DNA of 52,730 bases from Diplocarpon mali (Eukaryota; Ascomycota; Leotiomycetes; Helotiales; Drepanopezizaceae), in the NCBI GenBank assembly GCA_024741835.1, contig JAENRP010000197.1, positions 1 through 52,730 of the forward strand. The letters run 5' to 3'. Positions within the stretch are counted from its first letter, which is position 1. Each line of letters starts with the position of its first letter. The position numbers and the translations under genes were made by a program. Shown here in pieces: positions 22,957-35,282 of the stretch. The notes under the pieces are model-generated. The model was not told where the DNA came from. It saw only the letters and a program-made list of their open reading frames with translations, and did no database searches.

Positions 22957-23678
22957 GATAGCCCACTCTCAGGATATGGCGGGTAGATTTGAGATATCGT
23001 TCAAGCGAGTGTCGACGCTTCTGCTATGATCGCTGTAGAAGCCGTGTTTGCATATATCATGCTCATGGGAAGGTGGCTATTGAGTCATAATTCTTTTCGC
23101 TGGCGGTGACAGAATGGCTTCCTTTCGCGAGATTGGTCGGCTATGTAGGGCGAACTTGCTGTCGTAAAAAACCGTCTTATGCAGGGGTTCACTTATTTAA
23201 TGGTATCTTGATATCAGGCTGCTCCTCGAAGTGATGTTGAAGGTGTAAATGTGAAAACACAACCCCACCACCGAATTGGGATAGTATCGCCAAGGGTCTC
23301 CCGGCCTTCCCAATTTTTGACATACATATGCGAAGTCGCGTGCCAGCTCTGCGACGACCCCGGAAGAGCTCTATGTTGCGTTTAAATTTCGCATTTGCTC
23401 TTTGAAATCTCTACTGAAAAAATCCTGTCACTGGCAGTCGGTTCTTGATGAGCTTGTGTTGGCGTTCTTAGCGACCTAGCTTTTAACCTAAAATTCGGAA
23501 AAACATAGTAGAGCGACAGTCTACAAAAGAAGCTTTTGTACAGTGTACTTCAAATCTAATTATTTACCCCAGAATAGCCCTCTCACTCAGCCGAGTAGCA
23601 GGCAAGTCACCATATCTGGGCCAGCATGACGCCGGAGTCAGAACTGTGACCTATATCCCTCCAATCTATCACGCGCCA
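22957..23678. other. Intergenic region between los1 and the DnaJ gene
   Basis: It holds the los1 promoter and the 3' end of the DnaJ transcript. No open frame of note and no RNA gene or repeat is recognised. Confidence 0.5.
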
Positions 23679-23948
23679 TTATTTGATTCTCTGATAAGCA
23701 TACCAGAAAGTGCGATACATAATGTAGACTCCTGCACACAGGACAGCGATAATACCCAAAAGATCCAGCGGAACGAAGACAGCCATGAGCAAGAACCCCA
23801 CTCCCGTCTTGCGTAACCGTGGCAAATGAGCATCAGGAAATTCGACGCTCTTCCCAAACCGACCGCCCATTTGGTGTTCGAACATCCTGGATGTGCAGTC
23901 GCTATCTTCGTCCTGGGATAGGTCGTGACTCTCATCCGCGCTAGCTTG
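23679..23948 (-). CDS. Alternative C-terminal tail of the DnaJ gene, or separate small membrane protein
   Basis: Immediately after the DnaJ stop (TGA at 23951-23949) the same frame runs 89 codons to a stop at 23679. The translated stretch is acidic first (ESHDLSQDEDSD), then has a long hydrophobic segment (GVGFLLMAVFVPLDLLGI, continuing IAVLCAGVYIMY) and a short basic end (YAYQRIK). Three readings are possible. A 78-nt optional intron (24022-23945, donor GTATGC, acceptor GACAAG) removes the stop in frame and yields about 733 residues. The TGA is leaky (flanked by CAA on both sides, C at +4). Or a separate 68-residue protein starts at the ATG at 23885. No known family is recognised, and transcription is unproven. 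Confidence 0.4.
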   Translation of the reverse strand, partial: QASADESHDLSQDEDSDCTSRMFEHQMGGRFGKSVEFPDAHLPRLRKTGVGFLLMAVFVPLDLLGIIAVLCAGVYIMYRTFWYAYQRIK

Positions 23949-26102
23949 TCATTGAAAGGAGAAGCCGCCAGGAAACCCCTGGGGAGCGCCTCGTTGTCGT
24001 CCTCCCCCTCCTCCAGGCATACCTCCACCGAAGCTGTGGAATCCACCGCCCCCTGCTCGGCCTCCTCCCCCTCCACCCATCTGGGCACCGAACATTTGCA
24101 TCAGAATTTCGGGATCGATATTCATGCCTCCGCCACCCATACCGCCACCTCCGAATCCTTCCATGGGATCGACGAGGTCCTCGCCGCTGTCATATCTTGC
24201 ACGTTTTCTAGGATTGTAATCAGTAGTCGTCCAAAGCGATGTAGGGAACCTACGACTTACTCGGGATCACTCAGTGTCTCATAGGCCTCCCCGACGTCCT
24301 TGAACCTCTCCGCCGCATCTTCATCATCACGATTCTTGTCGGGGTGGTGTATGATGGCCGCCTTGCGATATGCCTTCTTGATCTGGTTCTCATCCGCATC
24401 CTTCTCGATTCCAAGAATCTTGTAGTAGTCCTTCCGCTTACTCTTTTTCAACTCCAACTCAGCATTTCGGACTTCCTTTGCAATACTGGCATCTGACGGG
24501 TCTTGTTCTTGCAATTCCTTGAGCTCACGAATAGCCTGCTCCCAGTTGCCCGAGTGGCCCAGAGCAGTCGCCTTAGTCTTCTTAGCTTTGGTGTATGAAG
24601 GATCGAGGGCAATGGCACGTTCGCAATCTTCTATGGCCCCCGAGTAGTCCTTGAGTCTGTTACGGCATAAGGCTCTGTTCTGCAAGAGTTTGGAGTTCGT
24701 TCCCTTGTTCGAAGGATCAACTTCAAGAGCCTCGGAGTACTTTTCGATCGCTGATTGCCAGCGCCCAGCCTTGTAGTCTGCATTTCCTTCGCCCTTCATC
24801 CTATCGAGCTTTTGCACTATTCTCAAATACTTGACTGCATCCTTGTAGTCCGGATCGCAGTTGAGAGCTTTTCTGAAGTGCTGGATCGCCTTCTCGTTGT
24901 CTCCCTGAGCGTACAAAGCTCTGCCACGCAGCACCAGAGCCTCAGGGTCCGCGTTGTTGCTTCGTAGCAGTGACATGGCAATGTTTTGTGCGTCGCCGAG
25001 AGCATTCACATTACCCATCTTGAGATAGGCCTCTCCTCGCATCAGCTGCCACTTTCGGGGCTTTGTCGCTCCAACACCAAGCAATTTTTCGGCCTGATCG
25101 AGGGCATGCAGGGCCATAGAGCCTGTGGTGCCATTCTTCAGAGCATCCTCAGCGACTGCAATGTGCTGCAGCATGGCTTTGGCAGGAGCAATGTCCTTCG
25201 CAGATGCAGGCGGTTGAATACGGGCATATGTGTCGAGAGCATCTTTAGGCCGACCCAGACTGGTGTAGATGCGTGCCAACCGTAGGAGAATTTTCGCATT
25301 GTCGGGATCGAGTTCGTCGGCTCTGGTGCAGTCGTCCAATGCGTTGAGGAATTGTCCATTTGAAATATAGGCAGCTGCTCTGTTGCTGAGGTATGTTGCT
25401 GATGACGGCGCAGCCTCAACAGCTAGGATAAAGATGTCAGCCGTGCAAACTTTCCCTCTCCCCCCCCCCCCCCCAAGTAAACACTCAAAATCTCAAGGTC
25501 TGTACAAGCATACCTTTTGTGTATTCCTCGATGGCCTTCTTGTACTCCTTCGCCTTGTAGAATTTGTTTCCCGCGGCCTTGAAAGCCTCCGCCTCCTCTG
25601 CAGTGGGTGGGGAAGCCGCAGCAGGACTTGTCGGATTGGATTTGTGCGGTGGAGGGATTGGACCTTCTCCGTTCGAGTGAGCAGACGTGCCGTTCGGCTT
25701 GGGAGAATCGAAAGCGCCGGGCATGCTCGATAGAGGTGGGGGCGAAGTGGGAGCAGCACTGGGGCCATCACTCTCGACCTCCATTCGTTCCGGGTCCGAC
25801 ATACTGGACAGCGCAGACAGCTTCCGCAGTTGGTCGGGAGGCAGGTTTAGGGGGTGAGTGTTTGGGTCGTAGGGATGTCGTGGGGATTTTGTGGTGGGTT
25901 TGGGAAAGCTGCGGCTGCTTCTGACAGAACCCTGCCCGTGCTTGTGATTTTCTTTTTCCTCGCGAGCCTTGGACGATTTGGAGTTGGATGCCGAGGGAAC
26001 TGACTTCTTCGCCGGCGAACGCGTTCGGGAGGTGGAAACTTTTTCCTCGTCACTGTCGGGTTTCTTGGTTAATTTTTTGGGTGACTTGGAGAAGAGTTTC
26101 AT
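23949..26102 (-). CDS. TPR and J-domain co-chaperone (DNAJC7-like)
   Basis: It probably stimulates Hsp70 ATPase and links Hsp70 with Hsp90 clients through TPRs, as DNAJC7/TPR2 does. Three exons, 26102-25514, 25422-24261 and 24207-23949, give 669 residues. Residues 1-160 are disordered and Ser/Pro/Lys rich. TPR units run from about 165 ([20 protein letters not shown]) to about 500. The J domain is at about 528-595 ([19 protein letters not shown] with HPD intact, [14 protein letters not shown]). A Gly/Met/Phe-rich tail ends GGFSFQ. The first intron contains a run of 15 C (plus strand, 25460-25474), where sequence errors are likely, but the coding frame does not depend on its length. Downstream of the TGA at 23949-23951 the same frame stays open for 89 codons (see the separate entry). 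Confidence 0.9.
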
Positions 26103-27831
26103 TTGTAGACGAAATAGCTCCCGCCCTTAGTTCGGATATTTTGGTCGTGTAGTGTGATGTGGTGTGGTAGTGTAGATGGGGGAGGGGGGTTTGCGGCGGG
26201 AAAAGCACTGGTGCCGGGTGGGTGAGATAGAATGTTCTGGCGTGTCTCACTCCATGTAGAGTACGCGCAGAACGACAGGCGTTTATCAGATTTTGTGTTG
26301 GTGAGAGCGAGAGACTCGAATTGAGAGCAGACGAAGGGCAGAGAAGTTGAAGTTAGGGGGGTTTGGGGGATCCTGGGAATCTGGGAATCTGAGAATTCGC
26401 GGGTGAAAAGGTATTTCGGCGGCTCGCTTTCGTGCAGTGGTGCAGTGAGAGGAGGTGTAAAGAGAGACAGGTAATGGCTGGAAAGCCTTGATCAAGACAG
26501 GTCTTTTGGTGCGGTGCAGCAGACTGGATTGCAGGCGTCAAATGGATTCAATTCTTTCCAATCGGCGAGGTTTGCTGATCTCATTTGAAATCAACCTGGT
26601 GGGGGCAGCTCGGACGTGCAGTGCATCGAAGAAAATTCAATTGCTCAGAATGCCCTCCAACCCGTGTTTCCAGAAGCTTCTTCACGGTATGAGGACAACG
26701 ATGAGGTAGAGAGGCAGAGGGGGTGAGAGAGTGAGAGAGAGATAGTGTGGTTGCAGTTCGTTGGATACACGACAGAAAGCAGCTCGAACGAAGGCCTTTG
26801 CGGTCTTTGGTGTCCTCTTCGGACTTACTGTCAACCCCTGAGACGGTTCAATCAACCCCAGTGTTGTTTATATACAATACCCGAGAGACCTACTGCCTCA
26901 TCTCGTTGCCATCAGGGAGGCGGAAGAACCACGCCGATGAATCCGCAGCTGGGCATCAACAAGACAACAGAATTCCTCTGCAGTGACTCGGAGGTTACGC
27001 GTCGACAAGTGCCAAAGCAAAGAGTACCACATCCCTCTATACTCCCATTTTCTCCCGTCCCATCGACTGACCAAGGCGAGGTCTCCCGATGTCTCCTCGT
27101 CACGAGCGGGTTGGGAAAAACAAATCCACGACCCCGATAAAACAATAAAACCACGTCCACCGAAAAACTCTAACCACAGGCCTCGCAACTCTTTCCGTTC
27201 AAAGTCGTTTACCCTCTGACCACCTCCCTTGTCATCTCCTGAGCCATTCCAAGCTCTGCAAAATCCAGACGCGTCTCCCCATCCTCGCCAAGTCAGGGCT
27301 CTCAGGACGAAGCAGCACAAACGAGAGTGATATCCAAACTTCGCACGGCCTTCGACCAAGTAGATTCACTCTCTGATTGGACGTGTGTGCAATTATGTAC
27401 TCCGCCGCAGGCCAAATAAACCCCACATTGCCGAGTAGCGGCAGCTTTCAGAGGGTTGCAAGGTTAAGAATATACTTTCATGTGATGTTCGTTGGCCTGC
27501 GGCGAAGCAGGTAAACATCAATGTCAACACGCCGGCTACACAGTCAAGGGCTCTGCATCTTTTCAGCGGGTAACCCTCACAGCAACGTCGTTTTATACCC
27601 TACCATCCCACCAATAACCAAAAGCACCTGTAACCCGAATGCGCTGGCTCGGTCTTGCTCTTCTACTCGTCATCGTATTCCAATGCTGGTCGCAAGTCGG
27701 ACGGAGCCGAATCTCAAGTATCCAATCGCATATCTTTTCATTTCTCTCATGCCAGCCATACAATCCAATTCCAACTCCAGCCAGTAACAATCACACGGCC
27801 CTCCAACACCACTCTACCATGAGCAAGCCCA
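26103..27831. other. Intergenic region upstream of the DnaJ gene
   Basis: These 1.7 kb separate the DnaJ start from the separase stop. They hold purine- and pyrimidine-rich patches (26150-26350 and around 26710-26745, GAGAGA-type) and many short open frames without recognisable domains. An ATG at 27639 on the plus strand starts a signal-peptide-like stretch, but its frame runs into separase coding sequence, so I do not call it. Confidence 0.5.
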
Positions 27832-30800
27832 TCACTCAAAATACACCGGAACCCCGTATACACATACAGCCGCTGCGTTCAGATATCTCAAGTTGCATGC
27901 TCCCTTGCCCTCCGCAACCGCCTCCACCAACGACAAACGCTTCTCCATCTCTGCCTCCGCCTGCTTCTTCTTCCCCTTCCGTCCAGTCTCAAACAGTCCC
28001 CAGTGCTCGAAAGCACTCTTGGCAAATCGATCAATATCTTTATCAGTAACATCCCACAGCGTGGCCACCAGCGCAGGACAGCCGGCGTGCATGTAATTGA
28101 TCGGTGGCCCGTACGGTTCGAACTCACCTCGCTCGACGAGAGCACCGCTGCTACAGCCCATGAGAACAGCGACGGCGCAATTATCCAGCTTCTTGATTTC
28201 ACGGGCGCGGATGTATTGCGCCCCGCTGCCGTGGCCAAAATACAAGAGCAGGTCTTTGGATTGCAAAGTTTCTTTGATTTCATTTTCGAGTGGTTCGCGG
28301 TTGATGATGCCTTCGCAGTTCAAACTTTGCAGAGGTTTCTGGAAAACGGATTGGGTATGCTTAAGATCGCCACCGGGATTGAGGATGTATGATGCGTTCT
28401 GGCGGCTTATGTAGTGGCCCTCTCGAGCACCCTGAACGGCGCCTTTTTGCTGGGAGAGAATTCGGTCTCGCAAACATCCGAGTGATGGCAGGCGAGAGAC
28501 TGCGAGCCCATCCATGCAAGGCAACGACTCCCAAGGAAAGGAATGCAACGCTTTATCCAGAACCAAGATCGTATGTCTACCCTCATTGACTTGACCCGAG
28601 GCATGGACGGCTGAGTGATAGCCTCGCAAAGCATCCTGCACACCGATAACGATGGAATCGAAATCGATTTCGGCATATGCATTGAGCTCTCCATGGAATT
28701 GAAGGACATCGACGACAAAATAGAGCAAATCGGTAAGAGGTTCTGAAAAGTCGCATTCTTCGTCGGAAGCATCACCTAACCCGATGAAGAGATCCAGTAT
28801 CCTGGAATCTAGAGTGATCCTAGGGCCAGCTGCTTTCCTCCCCGTCTTGCGTCGCGACGGCAGATGCCTGTCGAGGATATTCTGGAAGGATTTCTGGAAT
28901 CTAGCCAGCAGTTCTGGCCGTCTTGCATGTTGGGAAAATATTCCCGTAAAGCCTCCAAGCCACACTTTCTCGATATTTTCGAGAAGATCTTTAAGTCTTG
29001 CATCCAAAGCCTCTCTCTCCTCCCACCAAGCAGTCTTGGCCTCCTTACCAGTCCTATCCCGAGCATCATGAGCACTCTCATTTGCCATTCCAAGGATCTC
29101 ATGAAGTTCAGCATGGCCTTGCTCGAACCCAAACACCTCCTCGTCTGCATCCATGGAATTATGTCGCCCAAGAGGTAGGCGAAGAACAAATGGGCTATGG
29201 CCAGCCTGCAATTTTGTAACGGATAGCTCCTGTCGACTATCGCTCAAGGAAATTGATATGACCGTCCAAGATTTTGGAATGATGTCGACAAAATCTTTCT
29301 GGAATTTAGACAGATCCGAAGGGGTCCCAGTACCTGAACGTCTCGGATCAAGGCAAAGCAGCTGTGGCCAACAAGAATCACTAACTTTCAGCGTGGTGGG
29401 ATCACCTCGTATTACCTTTCGCTCCCGCCGTAGAGCTAGCGTTCTGGCATTTTCTAATCCGGTCAGTTTCAATGAGAACGTATCTTGAGTTGGAGACCAT
29501 ACCAATCGAAGAACTTGCAAGCCCAGGATGTGCAAGTGATTTCCCTGTGACTTGGCCAGCAGCAGAAAGCAGGATTGCCACGCTGTTCAATAAAGCCGAT
29601 GTGGTATGGACAACCGACATGGGTGCTACAGCAATAGCCATGGACTGAATCTCTGTCAAATACTCTTGCGCTTGATGCAATTTGTCGAAGAAGCTACCAG
29701 GAGCCGGACTTTTCGCCCCAGCTCGCTCCCTGGTTCCCCGTACAGCCTGCCCTCTCCTAGGAGGTGAAGTCTTTGCCAATGAAAGTCTTTCTCCGTGCTT
29801 ATCAAGGCTCTTCGTGAGTCCTACAACCGACGGGAAAGATATTGTGGAGTCTTGCAGCACCGAGTACACAGGATCAGCATTCATTTGCTCGAGGCTGTGG
29901 AAAAGCAATTGCTTGGCCATTGCAAGACCATGGTCGACTGCTTCGAGTTGCGTAAGACCGCAATGCTCCACGCCTTGTAAGATCACCAGGGCTTCTCCGA
30001 ACTTCTTCGTAGATATCAGTGCTCGTGCTTTCTGTCGCAGAATTGTTGCTGCAAGCGAATTAAGCTGGGGACATTCCTCCGCAATTGACATAACAACCTC
30101 AACGGGTGAATTTGCTCTGGCTGTTGCCTTGCGTTTCGATGCGGCCTTTGGACGAGCTGGGGCCTTTTTAGGTGCTGACGTCTTTCGCTTAGACGTCAAG
30201 GTCAATGTTGCCAATTTTTGTTCCAGCACATCAGGCATCTCGGACGAAGCGGCAATCTTTTCCAAACTACTGATATAATCCACCATACCAATGGTCTTTG
30301 TAATGCTCTCTGCTTCCTCGTACGCAGAAATCTCCTTCTCACTTTCTCCAAGAAGCCCGTACATATTCCCGAGATTGTAAGTGAGAAGCACTGCATTTCG
30401 GCCCTGCTCGAACTGCGAGCACAATTCCTTAGCCTCCATCAAGTATTCGGAGCCACGATCCAAGACCCCTGCTTTCAACCAAGTGCTGCCTAAGGATGCC
30501 GATGCCATAGCCAGATGTGCATCAGAACCAACATCTTTGACGAGTCTGTAGGCCTGCTCTGCGTAATAGACTGTTTCCTGAAACATTCCATGGTGAGCGA
30601 ATACTGTGGAGAGATGACTGAGACTGCGAAATAAAGGAGTGATCAGGGCCCAAAAGCTTGATCCGGCACAGATCTGGTCACTAGTGGATTTCACGGGTAA
30701 TGCAATGGTCGACATGCTCAGGTGAGAAATGTCCTCAGTCAATTTCTCCAGTTCTGTCTTGGAGACGGATTCCGTTTCGATCGGGCTTTTGCGGACTTGG

Positions 30801-33800
30801 CCTTCAGTATTGGCCCAGGCACGCCGGATGAGTCGCAAGCATTGCTTCGCATGATTGAGTGCAACATGGGCTGCACCTCGCTCGAGCGCTAGGCTCGAGT
30901 AAATCATATAGGCATCGGAGATTAGAATATTCATTTTGGTTCTTTGCTGTAATAAGGACGTGGATCTCGACTTCGGCATGTGGTCCTTCTCTTGAGTATA
31001 CATTGCCTGGGCTGCGGCCAAATGGTCCTCCCTAAGACATGTTAGCGAGCTGTTAGACCTCGTGGAATGGAATACGAACACTTTTTCAAAGCTCCCAATC
31101 GCCAGAAGATATTCACTGTGGGCAAGATGCAACTGTAGAGTGGCATACGACGTAACCCCGTTCCGAGAAAGGTAAGACATCGCTCTGTCAAATGACAGAC
31201 CGGCTTTTCCAGAATATCCAAGTCGAAGCCATTGAGTACCCAGGTAAGTGAAACTCAGTACGAGGTCGTCTGGAGTCGAACTGTTATTGCAAATCTCGTT
31301 GATATCGGCTATCAATCGAAGAACCGATACCCGAAAACTGTCCAGGCCCTTCATCTGCAAGTATTCACTGATGGTGTTCAGGTGTACTAGAAGCTCAGGC
31401 ACGTCCTCCACCTTTCGCTGGAGATCCATAACGCTTTTGCACTGCACAAGAATCGAGGACCACGTTAGTAACCCTTGCTTCAGAATATCGATTCTGGGAA
31501 CAGCCTCCTCCAGCTCTAACATGGTAGTTGCCAGACTCTTGAAATGGTTTGAATAAGCCCATAAACCTTCGTCCATCGTACCGAGACCATCCTTTGCCAG
31601 GAATGATGAGCGTAACTTCTCCCGAAGAATTTGCATCGCGGTCTCATCCTCATCAAAGTCTAGAGATAAGCGGCGGACGAGAACTCTAAGCCTTCGTAAG
31701 GGATATTTATCCTGGTCGTAAATAGAGAGAAGTTTCTCGAATATTCTCTGTAGAAGATTACTTGAAACGCCGGATTCAACTGGCTGAGTCGCAAACAGGT
31801 CCAGTTGATGTTCGAGCACTACACCTTTCTCCTCATCGGTCCAATCCTCGCTCAAGATTTGTATCTGGGCAGTGGGCTTTAGATACTTCATTTGAACTTT
31901 CATGAGCGAGTGCAAAGTCCGAGCAAGTGCAGAGGATCTATCATCCTGGGTCCAAGCTACCTTCAGTGGCTGAGAGGTGGCTTTTTCCACCACGAGACTC
32001 AGAATTCCATCGCCTACCATCTCTTCCCGGAGAGTCAATAAGGTCTTTATCAGCTCATCGTATCGGCTCGTAGACTTACAACACTCCGCCATCCGCTCAA
32101 GCTTTACCGAGAACTGTGCCATTTTTCGTTCTTGATGCGGCCTTCCCCGGATGCTGTCGAGTGATCGCCGCAAAGCTCGTATCTGGTCGCTCTCTTTCGC
32201 GCCGTCAAGATTCCGCCTCATATTGAGGTACTGGGTGTAATATAGATTGGATATCCTGACGTGGTACGTTATTGGTGATGGTCTTTCCTGCACGTCATCT
32301 TGAAAGCCTGAATCGATTCGTTCATAGAGCAATAGGCAGTCCTGCAGCTTCGAATCGACTAACTCCCAGGTTGCTCGACCGTCACTGATAAACAGTTTTA
32401 CTAGAAATAGGGTGGAGTCGATTGTATGAATGGCAGACTTTGTAATGAATTTTCGACGTTGTTCATAGCGTAGTATATCTTTGGTCGGAGCATTAATATC
32501 CAATGGGTTGCCCAAGTATCTAAGAGAGAGTCGTGGTAATAAAAAAACCAAAGACTCGCACATTTCACGCATACCATCTGAGAGTTTGCCGCCAGAAACG
32601 GGATCAGATGTTCCCCTATAGTGCGCGAGGAGAGCTACAGCCGATCGCCTTACGCCGGATATTTCATTCATCAAATCGTCAACTTCGGAAGACTCCCCTT
32701 TGAATGGCCGCTCCAGCTCATCCAGGAGGGTAAGCACCAATTCTTCATCCTGGGGATCCTCTGAGTTGTTTCTGAGTTTGAGCGAAACTAGTCTTGCGAG
32801 GGCAGAACGGCATTTTGCATCAGAATCCACCTTGGGCTGAAGAACTCTTCGCCACTCCACCGTCCAGTTCACAGCATCCAGCGTGAGATTGGCATCTTTG
32901 GCTAGCGAACTAAGTGTTCGGAAAATACTCGCCAGTATTGGTTTCGGGTTAGGCGGTCGCGAGTCGGTGCAGTCGTAGAGTAAACTGCTGATCTGAGTCA
33001 TAGCCAGAGCAGCCACTTGGTAGGTCTTGACGGCACCTACTTGGCTACGACGAGCAAATGTGGAAAGACAACGAAGGTATGGTTCCAGGATCTCCTTGGC
33101 CTCATCGCCTTCATGGCCTGCAAGACCCCACCATAAAAAACGATTGTGTAATGCCAGGGTTTGCAATTGAATCGAAACCTCGGGAGATATACTGAGTCGT
33201 GTCTCCAGTGCAAGCGCATCGTCCGCCTGAGAGATACTTGGACAAAGCGATAGCAGGATCTCAGAGAGTGTTTGTACTTGTCTGATAATTTTGTCGGTCT
33301 GCTTCGAGTCTCTCGAATCTTTGGCAGCCAAAAGCAGTAACCTTGTGGGTGATGAAGAGTGCTCCGTCTGTAGCACAGGTAGCCCATCTTCGATGACCTT
33401 GGGCTTCCTGCAAGAAGTCATAAGTCTCAAAACTTGGAGTTGAGAAGTCACCACCAGTCTCAACTTTACCCCCGTGAATTCTGCCTTTCCAAAGTCCAGT
33501 AGTTCGGCCAAAGTTTGAGGTAAAGGCGTAACATTTGCTTTGGCCCCAAGCCCTCTCTTCTGTCCATCTCCGGGATCCAATCGACGTTTCAATATCCTCA
33601 ATTCCTTGATAGCCAGATCGTCCAAACCAAGAGATACCAGCTTTCCAATCAACGCCGACATTCCATTTTCAAGCTGAAGAGGTGGCAGATCTATCTCAGG
33701 TGCTTTGGAGGCTTGCAAGGTCCGAAGACACGCGAAAGCTATTCTGGCGCATTCTGCGACTGATCGGTGGCCAGACGATGTTACGGACGCCGAGGAAGAT

Positions 33801-34324
33801 GACCTGCTATGTCTGCTTGATATATCAGGAGAACTTGTTACTCGATTTAGAGAGCGTGGCTGCAATGGTGACTGCGGTAGCGAAATCGATCGCCGGAGGG
33901 CTTTTCTTGCTGATGACTTGACCAAGTCTTTGGAGGATGCTTGCCGCCGGACCGTGCCTAGTACAGGTGCCTTGATAGCTTCGCTGAGTGATCTCAGGGC
34001 GGAATTAATGATCTCTGTAGCCAGTATGCACCGTTCCTTTGGCGACAACTGATTCCCTTCTTTGCACTGTTTCTCCTCCACTACCTTCTTAGTACTCGGC
34101 TTTGATGCGGCTGCTTTGGTGGTTTTTGCTTTTGAAGCTGGACCGGAATTTCTTTCTTTCTTCTTAATTGTCCCTGTCGTCGTCTGGACTTCTAATCTTG
34201 GTAAAAGAAGCTCAGTGAGCACTGTCACTGTTGCTGGGGTACATGTTGATGCTAAACAAACAGCCATCTGAATCAAGTCGGCTGTTGTTTTTAAAGAAGC
34301 CATGGTAATAGCGATCGCTGACAT
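27832..34324 (-). CDS. Separase (Esp1/BimB/Cut1 family)
   Basis: Separase is the clan CD cysteine protease that cleaves cohesin Scc1/Rad21 at anaphase onset and is held inactive by securin. Two exons, 34324-29503 and 29453-27832, are joined by a 49-nt intron (GTATGG..CTGAC..GATTAG). They give 2,147 residues, close to Aspergillus BimB. The catalytic His lies in YFGHGSGAQY (about residue 2015) and the catalytic Cys in LMGCSSGALVERGEF (about 2041), with CPALVATLWDVTDKDIDRF after it, all typical of the C-terminal protease domain. The long N-terminal region is helical and TPR-like. A basic low-complexity linker (KRKTSAPKKAPARPKAASKR) sits about two thirds along. The start is the first in-frame ATG; a second at 34303 (MASLKTTADL) would remove seven residues. 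It diverges from the DUF5321-like gene 248 bp away. Confidence 0.93.
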
Positions 34325-34572
34325 AAAGTTGGAGTTCACATGTAATTAGACATTATACAAAAGCAATCCAAAGCGTGAGCGAGCGATGGTGTTCTTGATG
34401 CGACGTAGATGTCGAAATGATGTTGAATTTCGCGGATGCGAGACGATTGACCGGGCAACGGAATTGACAACTGGACCGTGCCCCGGGTGCACTAAATTTG
34501 GCGATGCCCTGGCGTTAGTAACCTCTAAATAATGAGGAAATCCACAACTCATGGCATATCTTGAACCCAGCA
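34325..34572. promoter_or_regulatory. Divergent promoter of separase and the DUF5321-like gene
   Basis: The 248 bp between opposite start codons must carry both promoters. I see no certain cell-cycle box such as a clear MCB repeat. Confidence 0.4.
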
Positions 34573-35234
34573 ATGAGGGCAATGATGCTTCGCCAGATGA
34601 TTCTTACGCCTCCTGTGCTGCGCACATCAGTTGCTTACCTCCCTAAACGAAAGTTGCCGGCTTTCTCGAAGAAATACTCTGCCCTACCAAGTATCATCCA
34701 GAAAGACTTCTGGCTTGGGATGATACCAAAGCCTCTACGGAAAAGCTCTCCGAGTGCAGCATTGAAAAGAAAGGTCAAATCGAAAGAGTGGAATCCGGCG
34801 ACCTTCTTCATCATCATATTCCTTCTCATTGGGTCCATGTCTATCCAGATGATCGCATTGCGGAATGAATTCTCGGCATTTAGTCGCCGAGCAGATGCGC
34901 GAATTGGACTGTTGAAGGAGATCATTGAGAAGATACAGAAGGGCGAAGAAGTTGACGTGGAGGGATTACTAGGCGCTGGTGATGCAGCGAGGGAAAAGGA
35001 ATGGGAGGAGGGTAGGTGATGCTCCTTTCACTGCCGAGGATGTGGTTCTAATATCTCACTGCAGTTTTACAGGAGATCGAGCGCGAAGACCAGACTTGGG
35101 AACAGTCAAGGAAGAGCAAACCAAAGCACGGACGGAGTCCAGAGGAAACAAATTCACCAGCGAGGCCACAAGACGCCCCACAGGCGCATCCGGTCCAAAA
35201 TACCAAGTGTAACGCCCCTTCCGGCTTCTATTAA
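34573..35234 (+). CDS. DUF5321-like mitochondrial membrane protein
   Basis: The model gives a 202-residue protein from two exons, 34573-35011 and 35065-35234, with a 53-nt intron (GTAGGT, branch CTAAT, acceptor CTGCAG). The join reads EEVLQEIEREDQTWEQS, which continues the helix, whereas the next CAG shifts frame. The N-terminus is basic and lacks acidic residues (MRAMMLRQMILTPPVLR), as in mitochondrial presequences. One transmembrane helix (ATFFIIIFLLIGSMSIQMIA) is followed by a coiled-coil-like charged tail, RNEFSAFSRRADARIGLLKE. From memory the arrangement matches the fungal Pfam family DUF5321, whose function I do not know. The first ATG is used; an upstream TTG-initiated extension is not needed. 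Confidence 0.75.
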
Positions 35235-35282
35235 AATTTCGGCATGAGAGTGCATACAAATGTCTGCAAAGTAAAAGCTACT

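Noticed and set aside
27639..28049. Plus-strand frame with signal-peptide-like start (MRWLGLALLLVIVFQCW)
   Set aside because: It runs antisense into the separase 3' coding region and is low complexity after the start. Better explained as a shadow.
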